Of a DNA stretch of 64,000 bases, positions 17,940 to 27,311 are shown piece after piece. Below the pieces are notes generated by a model, which worked only from the letters and a program-made list of their open reading frames with translations, had not been told where the DNA came from and did no database searches. The position numbers and the translations under genes are program-made. This stretch comes from Spirochaetota bacterium (GTDB lineage: Bacteria; Spirochaetota; Spirochaetia; Treponematales; Rectinemataceae), in the NCBI GenBank assembly GCA_022711355.1, contig JAKLFE010000010.1, positions 29,854 to 93,853 on the forward strand, given 5' to 3'. Position 1 is the stretch's first letter; every line of letters begins with the position of its first letter.

Positions 17940-19322
17940 TCACTCGGCGAGCATGCCCTTGGCCCGGGTATCGATGGTGTTGAGCAGCTGCATGAGCGAG
18001 GACTTCTCGATGAGGTCGAGCAGGCGCGCCTCGACGAAGCGCTTGGCCTCGTCGGAGAAGGTGCCGGCGCTGATGCAGTAGCCCTTGCCGGCCTTGAGGT
18101 CCTTGACCCGCGCGTGGAAGTCGCGCACCGCGATCTCGCCGACCGTGCCCTGGGAGCGGATGAAGCGGAAGAGGATGACGTCGGACCACTTGGTGGTCTC
18201 GACCTCGGCGAGGATGTCGGCGTACTCGTTGCCCTGCACGGAGATGTCGGTGATCTTCACCTTCGCCTTGGGGAAGAACATGAGGGAGATCTTGCGGCAG
18301 AGGGTCACGAAGTCGCTCGTCGAGCCGAGGAGGAAGGTCTGGAGGTTCCGGTTGGAGTTGAGCTCCTTGTACTTCGCCAGGAGGGCGGGCACGTCCTTGT
18401 AGTTGGGGTAGACCGCCTGGATCTCGCCCAGGAGGGCGACCGCCCTCCCGATGTCCTGGGTCTTGAGGTAGGCGGCGGAGAGGCGGTACTTGAGCTCGAC
18501 GACCGTCTCGATCCTCACGTTCTGGTGCTTGAGGCCGAGCTCGAAGTCGGCTATCGCGCGGTCGTGGAGGCGCTGGTTCAGGTGGACGGTGCCCGCGAAG
18601 AGGGCGGCCTGGGGCCCGAGGTCGGGGTCGGCGCGGAGGTGGGTGAATATCTTGAGGGCCTGGTCGAGGTTCCCCAGCTCGTAGTAGCACTCGGCCGCCG
18701 CGAAGAGGGACTCCTTGTCGCCGGGCTCGAGGTCCATGGCCTTGCGCAGGGCGGCGAGGGCCTCCTTGTACAGCTTGATCTTGAAGCAGGAGTGGCCGAG
18801 GTAGCGCAGGGTCATGGCGTGCTCGGGATTCTGCTGGGAGGCCTGCTTGAGGAGGGCCACCGACTTCTCGTAGGCGCGGCGCTGGAACTCGAGGTAGCCC
18901 AGGTTGAAGTTGACGTCGAAGTCGTCCTGGCGGAAGGTCCGCGCGATGGCGAGGCCCTTATAGGCCTCCTCGAGGCGGCCGAGCTTGAGGGCGGAGACGC
19001 CGAAGCGGGCGTTGGCCGTAAACTCGTCCACCTCGGGATTGCCGGCCCCGGACTCGGCCAGGGTCTCGTAGAGCTTCATGGCCCGTTCCCAGTTCTGCTC
19101 GAGCCAGGCTATGTCGCCCAGGGCGGCCAGGGCCTCGGGGTCCTTGGGGTTGGAGGCCAGGCGCCGGTTGGCCTCCTTGAGGGTCTGGGCCTTGTCCTTG
19201 ACGTGGAGGTGCTTGCCGCCGCGGCCGATCGGCTCGCCGCGGCGGGCCGTGGCGATGAGGATGCCGCCGATCGCGAAGCTGAGGAGCACGACGGCGACGA
19301 CGGCGACCGGGAATATGCCCAT
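17940..19322 (-). CDS. TPR protein with C-terminal Mrr-like (nuclease-dead?) domain
   Basis: Membrane-anchored scaffold, 460 aa. One N-terminal helix ([19 protein letters not shown]) is followed by tetratricopeptide repeats over about residues 45-330 (for example [20 protein letters not shown]). The last 110 residues resemble the restriction-endonuclease fold of Mrr proteins ([33 protein letters not shown]). Where active Mrr enzymes carry QxK or ExK, this one reads LFRF, so cleavage is unlikely. It probably organises cell-envelope or polysaccharide proteins. It lies between the rml genes and an SRPBCC gene, same strand. Confidence 0.8.
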   Translation of the reverse strand: MGIFPVAVVAVVLLSFAIGGILIATARRGEPIGRGGKHLHVKDKAQTLKEANRRLASNPKDPEALAALGDIAWLEQNWERAMKLYETLAESGAGNPEVDEFTANARFGVSALKLGRLEEAYKGLAIARTFRQDDFDVNFNLGYLEFQRRAYEKSVALLKQASQQNPEHAMTLRYLGHSCFKIKLYKEALAALRKAMDLEPGDKESLFAAAECYYELGNLDQALKIFTHLRADPDLGPQAALFAGTVHLNQRLHDRAIADFELGLKHQNVRIETVVELKYRLSAAYLKTQDIGRAVALLGEIQAVYPNYKDVPALLAKYKELNSNRNLQTFLLGSTSDFVTLCRKISLMFFPKAKVKITDISVQGNEYADILAEVETTKWSDVILFRFIRSQGTVGEIAVRDFHARVKDLKAGKGYCISAGTFSDEAKRFVEARLLDLIEKSSLMQLLNTIDTRAKGMLAE

Positions 19323-19353
19323 GGGGTAATAGTGTAACGCGCCTCAGGCCCTG

Positions 19354-20091
19354 TCAACCCGAGCCGGCCCCGCGAATTCGCCTGAGGACGGCGCGCTCGA
19401 GCTCGCGGAGGGTCCTCGCCAGGTCCCCCGAGCCGAAGGTCCGCATGACGAACTCCTGGCCGGGCAGGGTCGGGGGCACGCAGGACTCGAGCTCGTAGCT
19501 GATATAGGTCAGGCTCCCCTCCCCGTCCGACTCGTCGCGGAGGAACCAGGAGCCCCGGGTGGAGATGAGGGACCCGTCCGAGCCGATGGCCTCGAAGCCG
19601 CAGCGGGCCTCGCCGGGACAGCTTCGCTCGAGGGTCGATCGGAAGGTGGCGACGGAGCGGAAGCGGAGCCCGAGGGCCTTGATCACGGTCCGCTGCTCGG
19701 TGACGACCGCGTCGCCCTCCCTCGAGAGGACGAGGACCGCCTCGATCCGCGAGAAGACCGCCGGGGAGCCCTCGAAGTCGCGGAGGGTCGCCAGGACCTC
19801 CTCGAGGGGGGCGGGGACGGCGGTCTCGAAGCGGGCCCGCAGGGCGATGCCCTCGGGCTCGGAGCTCCGCGATACGGCGAATTCGAGCTCCCGCTCCCTG
19901 CCCACGAGCTCGCGGGGCGGGAGGGGGCGGCGATCCTGGCGGCCCTCGGCCCGGGCCGGATGGCCGGCGAGGGCCAGGAGGCAGGAGAGGGCGGCGAGGA
20001 GGGCCCGTCGATTGTCCCTCCCGAGCGCGGCGGCTATAATCGTGAGGCCGCCGCGGGACAGGCCAGCGGGGGCGAACGGCGAAACGCGCAA
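19354..20091 (-). CDS. Secreted SRPBCC/START-like protein
   Basis: Exported protein of the START/polyketide-cyclase-like (SRPBCC) hydrophobic-pocket fold, the paralogue of the protein at 21261-21938. Shared landmarks are LRDFEGSPAVFSRIEAV, VVTEQRTVIKALGLRF and the ending LPGQEFVMRTFGSGDLARTLREL. A signal-peptide-like stretch (ALLAALSCLLALAGHPARA) precedes the domain. The start is unclear: no ATG or GTG lies just upstream of the signal, and the TTG at 20091 has no good Shine-Dalgarno. It probably binds or transfers a lipid or lipid-linked molecule in the periplasm (inference). Confidence 0.7.
   Translation of the reverse strand: MRVSPFAPAGLSRGGLTIIAAALGRDNRRALLAALSCLLALAGHPARAEGRQDRRPLPPRELVGRERELEFAVSRSSEPEGIALRARFETAVPAPLEEVLATLRDFEGSPAVFSRIEAVLVLSREGDAVVTEQRTVIKALGLRFRSVATFRSTLERSCPGEARCGFEAIGSDGSLISTRGSWFLRDESDGEGSLTYISYELESCVPPTLPGQEFVMRTFGSGDLARTLRELERAVLRRIRGAGSG
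20012..20040 (+). promoter_or_regulatory. Sigma70-type promoter for the plus-strand glycosyltransferase
   Basis: TTGTCC (20012-20017), a 17-bp spacer and a perfect TATAAT (20035-20040) lie about 70 bp upstream of the GTG at 20110. The promoter sits inside the 5' part of the minus-strand SRPBCC gene, so the two transcripts overlap head to head. Confidence 0.7.
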
Positions 20092-20109
20092 CCTAGAGGA
20101 GCCCGCCCG

Positions 20110-21303
20110 GTGAGGATCGCCCTGGTTTCCGACAGCTACTGGCCCCGCGTGAACGGGGTCAGCGTCTCCGTCCAATCCTTCAGGGAGGAATTCGAGCGGC
20201 GCGGCCACGACGCCCGGATCTTCTGCCCCGCCTATCCCGAGAGCCGCGGGCCCTCGCCCGCGGAACGAAACGTCCACCGCTACCCCTCCATGCCGGCGGC
20301 CTTCTCCAAGGAGGACCGCCTCATCCTGCTGCATCAGATACCCGATCTCTTCCGCGACCTCGACGACTTCCGGCCCGAGGTCATCCATATAAACACCGAG
20401 TTCACCATGGCCATAGCCGCCAAGCTCTACGCCCGGCGGCGCGGCTATCCCGTCCTCGTCACGGCCCATACCGACTACGAGGACTACATTTCCAACTACG
20501 TCCGGCACGTCGATCCGCGGGCCCTCCGGGCCCTGGCCCGCTTCGTCATGCGGCGGATATTCGAGTCGGCCGATATCCTCGTCACGCCCTCGGCGGCCAT
20601 GGAGCGCAAGCTCGCCGGCTACGGGGTCGGCAAGGCCTTCCACGTGATCCCGACGGGGATCCCCGCCCTCTTCGCGCCCCTTCCCCGCGGCGAGGTCGCC
20701 GCCTACCGGGCTCGCCTCGACGCGCGCTTCCCGCGCCTCGCGGGGAAGCGCCTCCTGGTCTTCGCGGGCCGCGTCACCGAGGAGAAGGACGTCGGCTTCC
20801 TCCTGCCCGTGCTCGAGCGGGTGGACGCCGCCCTGGGCGGGGTCGCCCTCCTCGTGGCCGGGGACGGGCCGGGCAAGGCCGCCCTGGCCGCCGCGGTCGA
20901 GCGCCGGGGCCTCACGGGCAAGGTCGCCTTCATGGGCTACGTGCCCCGCTCCGAGCTCCCCCTGGTCTACGGGGCGGGCGCGGTCTTCGCCTTCCCCTCG
21001 CGCACCGAGACCCTGGGCCTGTGCACCATCGAGGCCATGGCCTCGGGCCTGCCCGTGGTGGCGATCGGCGAGATGGGCACCCGCGACGTCATGCAGGGCG
21101 ACCACGGCGGCTTCATGGTCGAAGGCGACCCGGGCGAGTTCGCGGAGGCGGTCCTGCGCCTCCTGCGCGACGAGGAGCTCCGCGCCGCCAAGTCGGCCGA
21201 GGCCGTGGCCTGGTCCCGCCGCTTCGGCATCGAGGCCGCGGCCCGGAGCCTCCTCGAGGTCTACGAGGAAGCCGCGGCCCTGCGCGCGGGCCCGCGGGAC
21301 TGA
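20110..21303 (+). CDS. GT4 glycosyltransferase, diacylglycerol glucosyltransferase-like
   Basis: Retaining GT-B glycosyltransferase, 397 aa. The N-terminus RIALVSDSYWPRVNGVS is typical of the alpha-monoglucosyldiacylglycerol-synthase/PimB-like branch of GT4. A GGVALLVAGDGPG segment and the EX7E motif (ETLGLCTIEAMASGLP) mark the donor site. The GTG at 20110 has AGAGGAG about 9 nt upstream. It is read against the surrounding locus from its own promoter and is flanked by two SRPBCC paralogues on the other strand, with a 43-nt 3' overlap with one. A glycolipid product is a reasonable guess, not shown. Confidence 0.85.
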   Translation: MRIALVSDSYWPRVNGVSVSVQSFREEFERRGHDARIFCPAYPESRGPSPAERNVHRYPSMPAAFSKEDRLILLHQIPDLFRDLDDFRPEVIHINTEFTMAIAAKLYARRRGYPVLVTAHTDYEDYISNYVRHVDPRALRALARFVMRRIFESADILVTPSAAMERKLAGYGVGKAFHVIPTGIPALFAPLPRGEVAAYRARLDARFPRLAGKRLLVFAGRVTEEKDVGFLLPVLERVDAALGGVALLVAGDGPGKAALAAAVERRGLTGKVAFMGYVPRSELPLVYGAGAVFAFPSRTETLGLCTIEAMASGLPVVAIGEMGTRDVMQGDHGGFMVEGDPGEFAEAVLRLLRDEELRAAKSAEAVAWSRRFGIEAAARSLLEVYEEAAALRAGPRD

Positions 21304-21938
21304 GGCCCGGCCCGGCCGCGGGCGGGCGGGCGCTCGAGGGCCCTGCCCAGCTCGCGCATGACGCGCTGGAAATCGGCCGCCCCGAAGGCCCGCATGATCC
21401 CCTCCTGGCCGGGGAAGCGGGGCTCGACCCAGGTCTCGGCCCTATACCGCACCAAGGTCGCGGCCTCGCCGAGGGCGGCGAGCTCCCAGGAGCCCTCGCT
21501 CGAATAGGCCGAGCCGTCGGTCTCGATCGCCCGGAAGCGGAAGACGACCCGCTCGCGGCCCTCCCACTCGGTCTCGTTGCGGAAGGTCAGCTTGGAGACG
21601 AAGGTGAGGCCGAGGACCCGGACGACGCTCGTCTGCTCGTAGACCGCCGTAGTCCCGTCGTCGGAGAGGGTGCGCACGCTTCCCACGCGGGAGAAGATCT
21701 CGGAGCCGGCCTCGAAGTCGCGCAGGAGGCCGGCCACCTCCTCGATCGCGTAGGGATAGACGGCCTCGTTCTCCGCGCGCATGTCGAGCCACTCCCGGCC
21801 GTCGGGCGAGGCGACGCGCTCCACCTCGAAGGAGATCTTCCGCGGCGCCTTATGCGCGCCCTCGCGCGGCGATGGGGCCTCGGCCGCCGCCAGGCCGGGG
21901 AGGACTAGGCCGAGGAGGAGGCAGGCGGGGCGCCTCAT
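21261..21938 (-). CDS. Secreted SRPBCC/START-like protein, paralogue of 19354-20091
   Basis: Exported protein with a signal peptide (PACLLLGLVLPGLAAAEA) and an SRPBCC-type domain: LLRDFEAGSEIFSRVGSV, AVYEQTSVVRVLGLTF, RFPGQEGIMRAFGAADFQRV. The ATG at 21938 overlaps the stop of the upstream outer-membrane gene by 4 nt, fixing the start. Its 3' end overlaps the convergent glycosyltransferase by 43 nt. Together with its paralogue it brackets that enzyme, which suggests the three act on one lipid-linked substrate (inference). Confidence 0.75.
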   Translation of the reverse strand: MRRPACLLLGLVLPGLAAAEAPSPREGAHKAPRKISFEVERVASPDGREWLDMRAENEAVYPYAIEEVAGLLRDFEAGSEIFSRVGSVRTLSDDGTTAVYEQTSVVRVLGLTFVSKLTFRNETEWEGRERVVFRFRAIETDGSAYSSEGSWELAALGEAATLVRYRAETWVEPRFPGQEGIMRAFGAADFQRVMRELGRALERPPARGRAGPQSRGPARRAAASS

Positions 21939-23452
21939 GTCCGCGGGCCCCGGAGGGCTCGCTCGCTCCGGTAGCGGTAGGTCGCGCCGAGGCTCGCCTC
22001 CATCCACCAGGTCCGATCGCGGACCAGGGCGGCCGGGGCTAGGGAGAGCTCGAAGGGCCCCGCTACCCAGGACAGGGGTACCGCGAGGGAGCCGAAGAAG
22101 AGGATATCCCCGTCCTTCGCGCTCGTGTCGTAGGGGGTGGAGATCAGGTTGGCCTCGGCGTTCTTCCCCAGGAGGAGGAGCTCGGCCCCGACGCGGCAGC
22201 TCGACGAGGCGAAGCGCCAGCCTCCCTCGAGCCGGGCCCAGAGGGCGCCGGGCCCGTAGGGGCTCGTCAGGGGGAGGAGGGCCCCGCCCGAGTTCAGGCG
22301 GAAGCGGTAGACGGCCCGCGCCAGGGGGGCGATGTCGTCTATGCTCCCCTGGGTGTGGGCGCTGAAGTTGCCCCAGAGGTAGTGGGTGTAGCCCGCCTCG
22401 AGATAGGCTTCCAGGGCCCCCGAGGCCGAGGCCGACTCGTAGCGGGCGCCGGCGACCAGGGCCCCGATGGTCGGGACCTCGGAGTCGCCCACGCCGACCA
22501 GGGAGCCGTTGATGTCGTCGAAGCCGCCCTGGGCGGCGACGAGGAGGCCCGGCGCGGGCTCCCAGGCCAGGTCGACGAGGAGGGTCACGTTGTTCGGCAT
22601 CACGCTCGTCTGGTGCCAGGAGATCACCGGGAGGAAGTCCGTGAGGGTGAAGCGGTTGTTCCGGCGGACGAGGACGCAGTTCTCGGCGAAGCCGAGGCGG
22701 AAGGTCCCGAAGTCCCAGGACCAGCGGTGGAGGACCTCGAAGATGGCCGAGGGCTCCTCGTCCATGTCGAAGCCGTAGGCGGGGTCCTCGAGGACGTTGT
22801 AGACGGAGTCGGGATCGTCGACGATGCCGGGGGCGACCGCGTTTTCCGTCCAGTTCGGGTTCACGTCGATGCCGTCCCAGGACTCGATCGCGTCCATGCT
22901 CGCGACCATCCAGTCGATCCCGAAGCGGCCGATCCGCCCCCGGGCGCGGAAGGCGTCGAAGTAGGGCAGGCGCGTCGAGGGATAGAGGGATCCCTCGAGC
23001 TCGGAGCCGTAGTCCGCCTTGTCCCGGCCCAGGGCCAGTTCGAGGCCCGGGCTCCGCCAGTAGAGGGCTCCCCGGGTGATCGCCGCCTTCTCGAAGGCGA
23101 GGGGGTTGCCCGAGCGGCCGAGGACGGCGAGGTTCGTCTCCTGGAAGTAGCCGTCCTTGTAGTCCTCGGAGAACTCGCGCCGCGCCTCGGCCTCGAAGCC
23201 GATGGCGAGGCCCTCGGCCCCCCCCGCGTCGAAGGAGGCCCGGAGGAAGGGCGGGAGGTCGAAGTAGTTCCGCGCGAGGTCGATGCCGCTCTTGTACGCG
23301 TAGGGCTCGACGAGCTCGTCGGAGCTCCGGTAGCGGTAGAGGAAGGAAAAGTCGAGCTCGGTCCTGAGGCTCGGGCCCTCCTCCGCGAGGAGGGGGACCG
23401 CGCCCATAGCGGCCAGGAGGGCCAGGGAGGGAAGGAGGCTCCTCGGGCGCAT
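21935..23452 (-). CDS. Outer-membrane beta-barrel protein, Wzi/porin-like
   Basis: Signal peptide (LALLAAMGAVPLLAEEG) followed by a beta-rich sequence of alternating polar and aromatic residues over 505 aa, for example the barrel-like FRLGFAENCVLVRRNNRFTL. The overall pattern resembles capsule-assembly Wzi-type barrels, for which I see no decisive motif. It follows another barrel gene by 4 nt and overlaps the SRPBCC gene by 4 nt. It may anchor or pass the polysaccharide at the outer membrane. Confidence 0.7.
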   Translation of the reverse strand: MRPRSLLPSLALLAAMGAVPLLAEEGPSLRTELDFSFLYRYRSSDELVEPYAYKSGIDLARNYFDLPPFLRASFDAGGAEGLAIGFEAEARREFSEDYKDGYFQETNLAVLGRSGNPLAFEKAAITRGALYWRSPGLELALGRDKADYGSELEGSLYPSTRLPYFDAFRARGRIGRFGIDWMVASMDAIESWDGIDVNPNWTENAVAPGIVDDPDSVYNVLEDPAYGFDMDEEPSAIFEVLHRWSWDFGTFRLGFAENCVLVRRNNRFTLTDFLPVISWHQTSVMPNNVTLLVDLAWEPAPGLLVAAQGGFDDINGSLVGVGDSEVPTIGALVAGARYESASASGALEAYLEAGYTHYLWGNFSAHTQGSIDDIAPLARAVYRFRLNSGGALLPLTSPYGPGALWARLEGGWRFASSSCRVGAELLLLGKNAEANLISTPYDTSAKDGDILFFGSLAVPLSWVAGPFELSLAPAALVRDRTWWMEASLGATYRYRSERALRGPRT

Positions 23453-23456
23453 GGGC

Positions 23457-25064
23457 TTATCGCAGCTTCCAGGCGTACTTGGCGCCGAGCATGATCCGCG
23501 CCACCGGGACGTTGTTCCCGTCCTGAGGCTTCCAGATCCAGAGGTTGCGGGTCCAGACGTTATCGGTGGCGTCGGGCTCGACGAGCTCCATGGCGTCGAT
23601 CCTGATGCCCCCGTCGATGCGCACCGAGTAGCTCCAATCGCCCTCGCGCCAGGTCGAGGCGAGCTTCAGGACGATGCGCTTCTCGAGGACCTCGTCGTTG
23701 AGGAGCTTGGTCCCGATCGGGTGCTTGTTGTCGTCCTGCCAGGGGTTGGCCGGGCTGTTGGCCCCCGCGAGGACGAACTCGAGGGCCGCGCTCACCATGT
23801 AGCTGTCCCGGTACTCGAAGGTGTAGTCGGCCTGGAAGGCGAGGTTGTTCTCGCCGTGCTTGTAGCCGATGGCGTTGTCCTCGATGGCGATCTCGCAGCT
23901 GTCGCTGAAGTCGAAGTCGTAGGAGCGGTCGAAGCGGGTGTCGGGATAGTAGGTGTAGCCGTAGGCACTGATGGCGTTCTGGGCGACCTGGCCCTCGTCG
24001 AGCAGGTTGTCGCCGTCGTCGTCCTCGCCCATGGTGATCGGGGAGAAGCTGTACTTCGTCGCGCCGGCGTGGTAGAAGCCGACCGAGCCGACGGCGAGCT
24101 TCTTGCGCCCGCCCAGCGCCCAGGCGAGCTTCCAGGGATTGCGCGGGGTATCGCCGAAGCCGCCGACGTTGAAGTCGTCCATGAGGACCTGGGCGTTGAA
24201 GTCGTAGCCGTCGTCGCGCTTCCAGTCCCAGAAGGCGCCGATCATGTCGTTCTCGTTCGAGCCAGTGGCCCAGGGCCTGCCCCCGTTGGTCTTGGCGTAC
24301 TGGATGAAGTACTGGGGGATCGGGTTGAGGAGGTACTCGAGGTCGAAGCTCCGGCCGGTGTAGATGGCCGCGTCCTGGAAGCCGAAGCGCATGCCGTTGC
24401 GGAGCTTGAAGCCGTAGGTCTTGATGTTCGCGCCCCGGTCGGGGTAGCCCTCGGGCCAGGCGGTGTCGGAGAAGGTGTGGGTGGCGTCGCCCCAGGCGTC
24501 CATGTAGGCGTCCTGGTTGAGGCAGAGCCAGCGGCTCTCGTAGAAGAAGAAGTCGTCCTCGTAGCGGATGTTCGCGAGGAGGGCCGCGTTCCCCCGGGAA
24601 TTGACGAAGAGGCTGTAGGGGGAATCGATGACGTCGTAGTGCTTGAAGCGGCCGGCGCGGAGGCTTACGGGCCCGAAGCTCGATTCGATGCCGCCTTCCT
24701 CCATGATGAAGTAGAGCCCGAGGAGCTCTCCCCCCGGGAGGTTGGCCTTGGCCGGGGCGTACTTGTCGTCCGCGTACATGGAGAGCTCGCCGAAGAGCCG
24801 CAGGTGCTCCATCGCCTCCTCGATCGCCACGTAGGCCCTGCCGGTCTTGCCGTCGTAGTAGGCCCCGGTCTTGGTGTAGCCCGCCTCCGCGCCGATGGTG
24901 ATGATGGGCGAGACGAGGGAAGGCGCGGCCGCCTCGGCGGGGAGCGCCTCCGGGGCGGCCTGGGGCGAGGCGGGGGCCTCGGCCGGGGCCTCCTGGGCGG
25001 CGAGGGGAAGGGGAACGAGGCTCGCCGCGAGGGCCGCCGCGAGGAAGGCGAGGATACAGCGCAT
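23457..25064 (-). CDS. Outer-membrane beta-barrel protein
   Basis: Exported 535-aa protein: signal peptide (CILAFLAAALAASLVPLPLAAQ), an alanine/proline/glutamate-rich spacer to about residue 50, then a beta-barrel-like region with many aromatic girdle residues (FFFYESRWLCLNQDAYMDAW, YGYTYYPDTRFDRSYDFDF). A DDDGDNLLDEG stretch could bind calcium. A good AAGGAG precedes the ATG. It sits directly upstream of a second barrel gene. Codon use includes more A/T than its neighbours. Surface attachment or transport of the polysaccharide is inferred from location only. Confidence 0.7.
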   Translation of the reverse strand: MRCILAFLAAALAASLVPLPLAAQEAPAEAPASPQAAPEALPAEAAAPSLVSPIITIGAEAGYTKTGAYYDGKTGRAYVAIEEAMEHLRLFGELSMYADDKYAPAKANLPGGELLGLYFIMEEGGIESSFGPVSLRAGRFKHYDVIDSPYSLFVNSRGNAALLANIRYEDDFFFYESRWLCLNQDAYMDAWGDATHTFSDTAWPEGYPDRGANIKTYGFKLRNGMRFGFQDAAIYTGRSFDLEYLLNPIPQYFIQYAKTNGGRPWATGSNENDMIGAFWDWKRDDGYDFNAQVLMDDFNVGGFGDTPRNPWKLAWALGGRKKLAVGSVGFYHAGATKYSFSPITMGEDDDGDNLLDEGQVAQNAISAYGYTYYPDTRFDRSYDFDFSDSCEIAIEDNAIGYKHGENNLAFQADYTFEYRDSYMVSAALEFVLAGANSPANPWQDDNKHPIGTKLLNDEVLEKRIVLKLASTWREGDWSYSVRIDGGIRIDAMELVEPDATDNVWTRNLWIWKPQDGNNVPVARIMLGAKYAWKLR

Positions 25065-25097
25065 CGATGACTCCTTGCTCGTGATTGCTCGGGCGCC

Positions 25098-25877
25098 CTA
25101 GCCGCGGGAGCCCGTGATCCAGGTCCGCAGGGCGGCGGCGCGCTTGCGGACCGCCGAGGGCAGATCCACCCGCTTGGCCGCGAAGCCGCCTACCTTGGCC
25201 CCGGAGAGCCCGTAGACGAGGAGGCCTTCCTCGACCCGCTCGACGTAGAAGAGGGAGAAGAACTCGCCCTCCCCGGCCACCGTGACCAGGAAGACGGATA
25301 GGGGCTTGGCGTTGACCATGGAGAACAGGAGGCCGGGAAGCCGCGAGTCTATGCCGACCCGGTAGTACGAGGTCCCGAAGTTGGCGTCCTTGAGCCTGAC
25401 GAGGTACTCGGCGGCCTCGGGCAGGGCGACCAGGGCCTCGTCCGGCAGGGGCGCGGCCTTCTTGAGGTCGGAGATCCGCGTCGCCTCGTCGAAGAGGACG
25501 GCTCCCTCGCCCCGGGAATGGGAGCGGTAGGTCAGGCCCGAGAGCTCGCGGAAGCTCGTCATGGCGTTGAAGAGCCCGAGCTTCCCCTCGCCCTCCGGGA
25601 TGCCCTCGGCGACGAGGGCGAGGGTCTCCACGAGGAAGGAGTAGCGCCGCCCTTCCAAGGCCTTCCTGAGCGCCGCTCCCGCCTCCCCCGCCGGGACGAG
25701 GGAGAGGGCGGCCGCGGAGTCGGCCGGCGCGGAGAGGCCCCCCGCCTGCCGGGCTTTCTCGAGGAGGGCCGGATCGAGGGAGGGATAGAGCGCGTCCAGG
25801 GGGCGGGGCGCGGCCGCGGCCGGCGCCAGGGCGAGGGCGAGGCCCAGGGCGAGGAGGCTAGTACGCGCCGCGGCCAC
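25098..25877 (-). CDS. Exported protein of unknown function
   Basis: 259 aa with a signal peptide (SLLALGLALALAPAAAAP); the rest is one soluble domain without a motif I can assign with confidence (it may be a spirochaetal DUF such as DUF6675, from memory only). A beta-rich half contains GTSYYRVGIDSRLPGLLFSM and FFSLFYVERVEEGLLVYGL. The GTG start at 25877 overlaps the stop of the initiating transferase by 20 nt, so it is coupled to the polysaccharide locus. A periplasmic accessory role is possible. Confidence 0.65.
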   Translation of the reverse strand: MAAARTSLLALGLALALAPAAAAPRPLDALYPSLDPALLEKARQAGGLSAPADSAAALSLVPAGEAGAALRKALEGRRYSFLVETLALVAEGIPEGEGKLGLFNAMTSFRELSGLTYRSHSRGEGAVLFDEATRISDLKKAAPLPDEALVALPEAAEYLVRLKDANFGTSYYRVGIDSRLPGLLFSMVNAKPLSVFLVTVAGEGEFFSLFYVERVEEGLLVYGLSGAKVGGFAAKRVDLPSAVRKRAAALRTWITGSRG

Positions 25878-27300
25878 GGAAGACCACCCCGATCGTCTTG
25901 TAGAGGATGTACAGGTCGAGCCAGACCGACCAGCTCTGGCTGTAGAAGGAATCGAGGGCGACCCGCTCCTCGTAGCCCGTGTCCGAGCGCCCCGACACCT
26001 GCCACAGCCCCGTCATGCCGGGGGTCATCCGCGCGAAGCGCTCGTAGGCGTCGCCGTACTTCTCGCGCTCGGCCTCGACGATGGGGCGGGGGCCCACGAG
26101 GCTCATCTCGCCGGCGAGGACGTTGATGAGCTGGGGCAGCTCGTCCAGGCTCGTCCGGCGGAGGAAGCGCCCGACCCGCGTCACCCGGGGATCGCTCTTG
26201 AGCTTGAAGGACTCCTCCCATTCGCGCCGGGCCGCGGGATCGGACTCGAGATGCGCCTTGAGCCGGGCGTCGGCGCCAAGGACCATGGAGCGGAACTTCC
26301 AGGCCTTGAAGGGCCGTCCGTCTTTCCCCAGCCGCGTATGGCCGTACAGGACGGGCCCCGGGGAGTCGAGCTTGATCGCCAGGGCGATGAGGAGGAGGAA
26401 GGGAAGGGCGAGGATGCCGCCGAGGAGGGTCAGGACGAAGTCCTGGCAGCGCTTGGCCGCGAGGTTCCAGGGCAGGTTGAGCTTCTGGCTCGAGGCCAGG
26501 CCCAGCACCCCCCCGAAGTCGCGGACCGAGAGCCAGATGCTCGTCATGCCGAAGAAGTCGGGCACGAGCATGAGGTAGCGGTAGGGGTACAGGTACTTGT
26601 CCACGATGCGCGCCACCTTCTGCCGCTCGACGCCGGGCATCGCGACTATGGCGGTGCGCAGGTGGTAGCGCGCCACGAGCTCGGGCCCGAGGGAGGTATC
26701 ACGCAGGATCGGCACGCCGCGGTAGTCCTCGGGCAGGCCCGGGTCGTCGTCGAGGATGGCGACGGGAAGGTAGCCCAGGCGCCGGTGGTCGAGGAGGCGG
26801 TCCACGATCTTCCTGCCCGTCCTGCCCCCGCCGAAGACCACGGCCGGGATGCCCCACCACTTCATGCGGCAGATGATGGAGCGGAGGCTGCTCCGGCCGA
26901 TGAGGAGGGCGACGGGGCTCAGGATCATGCTCGTCATGAAGGCGGCGGAGATCGGCGTGATCTTGGGCCTCTCGATGTAGAGCGCGAGGATGATGGCCGC
27001 GTGGGCGCAGAGCGAGCCGACGAAGAAGCGCCGGAGCTCCTCGGCGGGGGCCATGCTCACCCCGGGATAGAGGTGGGCGACGTAGAAGACCCCGACGAAG
27101 GCGGGCAGGTAGGGCCAGTAGGTCACGAAGGACTTGAAGTTGATGTAGTGGACGTTGACCAGGTTCACGAGGAAGAAGCCCGCCCCGAAGGAGAGCATGG
27201 TCGCGAGGAGGTCGCCGAGCATGAAGACCAGGGTCGTGAAGGCCGAGGTGGTCCGCCCGTAGCGGGCGCGATACCATCCATCGAAACGGTCGAGCGTCAT
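25858..27300 (-). CDS. Undecaprenyl-phosphate sugar-phosphotransferase (WbaP-like)
   Basis: Polyprenyl glycosylphosphotransferase that starts the repeat unit by loading a hexose-1-phosphate onto undecaprenyl phosphate. 480 aa: four to five N-terminal helices, a CoA-binding-like Rossmann domain (about 150-270, VVFGGGRTGRKIVDRLL), then the catalytic domain after a membrane re-entrant helix (KLDSPGPVLYGHTRLGKDG, KFRSM, RRTSLDELPQLINVLAGEMS, LVGPRPI, PGMTGLWQVSGRS). Full length places it with WbaP/WcaJ, not the short PglC form. It is the only initiating enzyme seen in the locus. Sugar unknown. Confidence 0.92.
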   Translation of the reverse strand: MTLDRFDGWYRARYGRTTSAFTTLVFMLGDLLATMLSFGAGFFLVNLVNVHYINFKSFVTYWPYLPAFVGVFYVAHLYPGVSMAPAEELRRFFVGSLCAHAAIILALYIERPKITPISAAFMTSMILSPVALLIGRSSLRSIICRMKWWGIPAVVFGGGRTGRKIVDRLLDHRRLGYLPVAILDDDPGLPEDYRGVPILRDTSLGPELVARYHLRTAIVAMPGVERQKVARIVDKYLYPYRYLMLVPDFFGMTSIWLSVRDFGGVLGLASSQKLNLPWNLAAKRCQDFVLTLLGGILALPFLLLIALAIKLDSPGPVLYGHTRLGKDGRPFKAWKFRSMVLGADARLKAHLESDPAARREWEESFKLKSDPRVTRVGRFLRRTSLDELPQLINVLAGEMSLVGPRPIVEAEREKYGDAYERFARMTPGMTGLWQVSGRSDTGYEERVALDSFYSQSWSVWLDLYILYKTIGVVFRGRGAY

Positions 27301-27311
27301 AGCGAGTCCCT

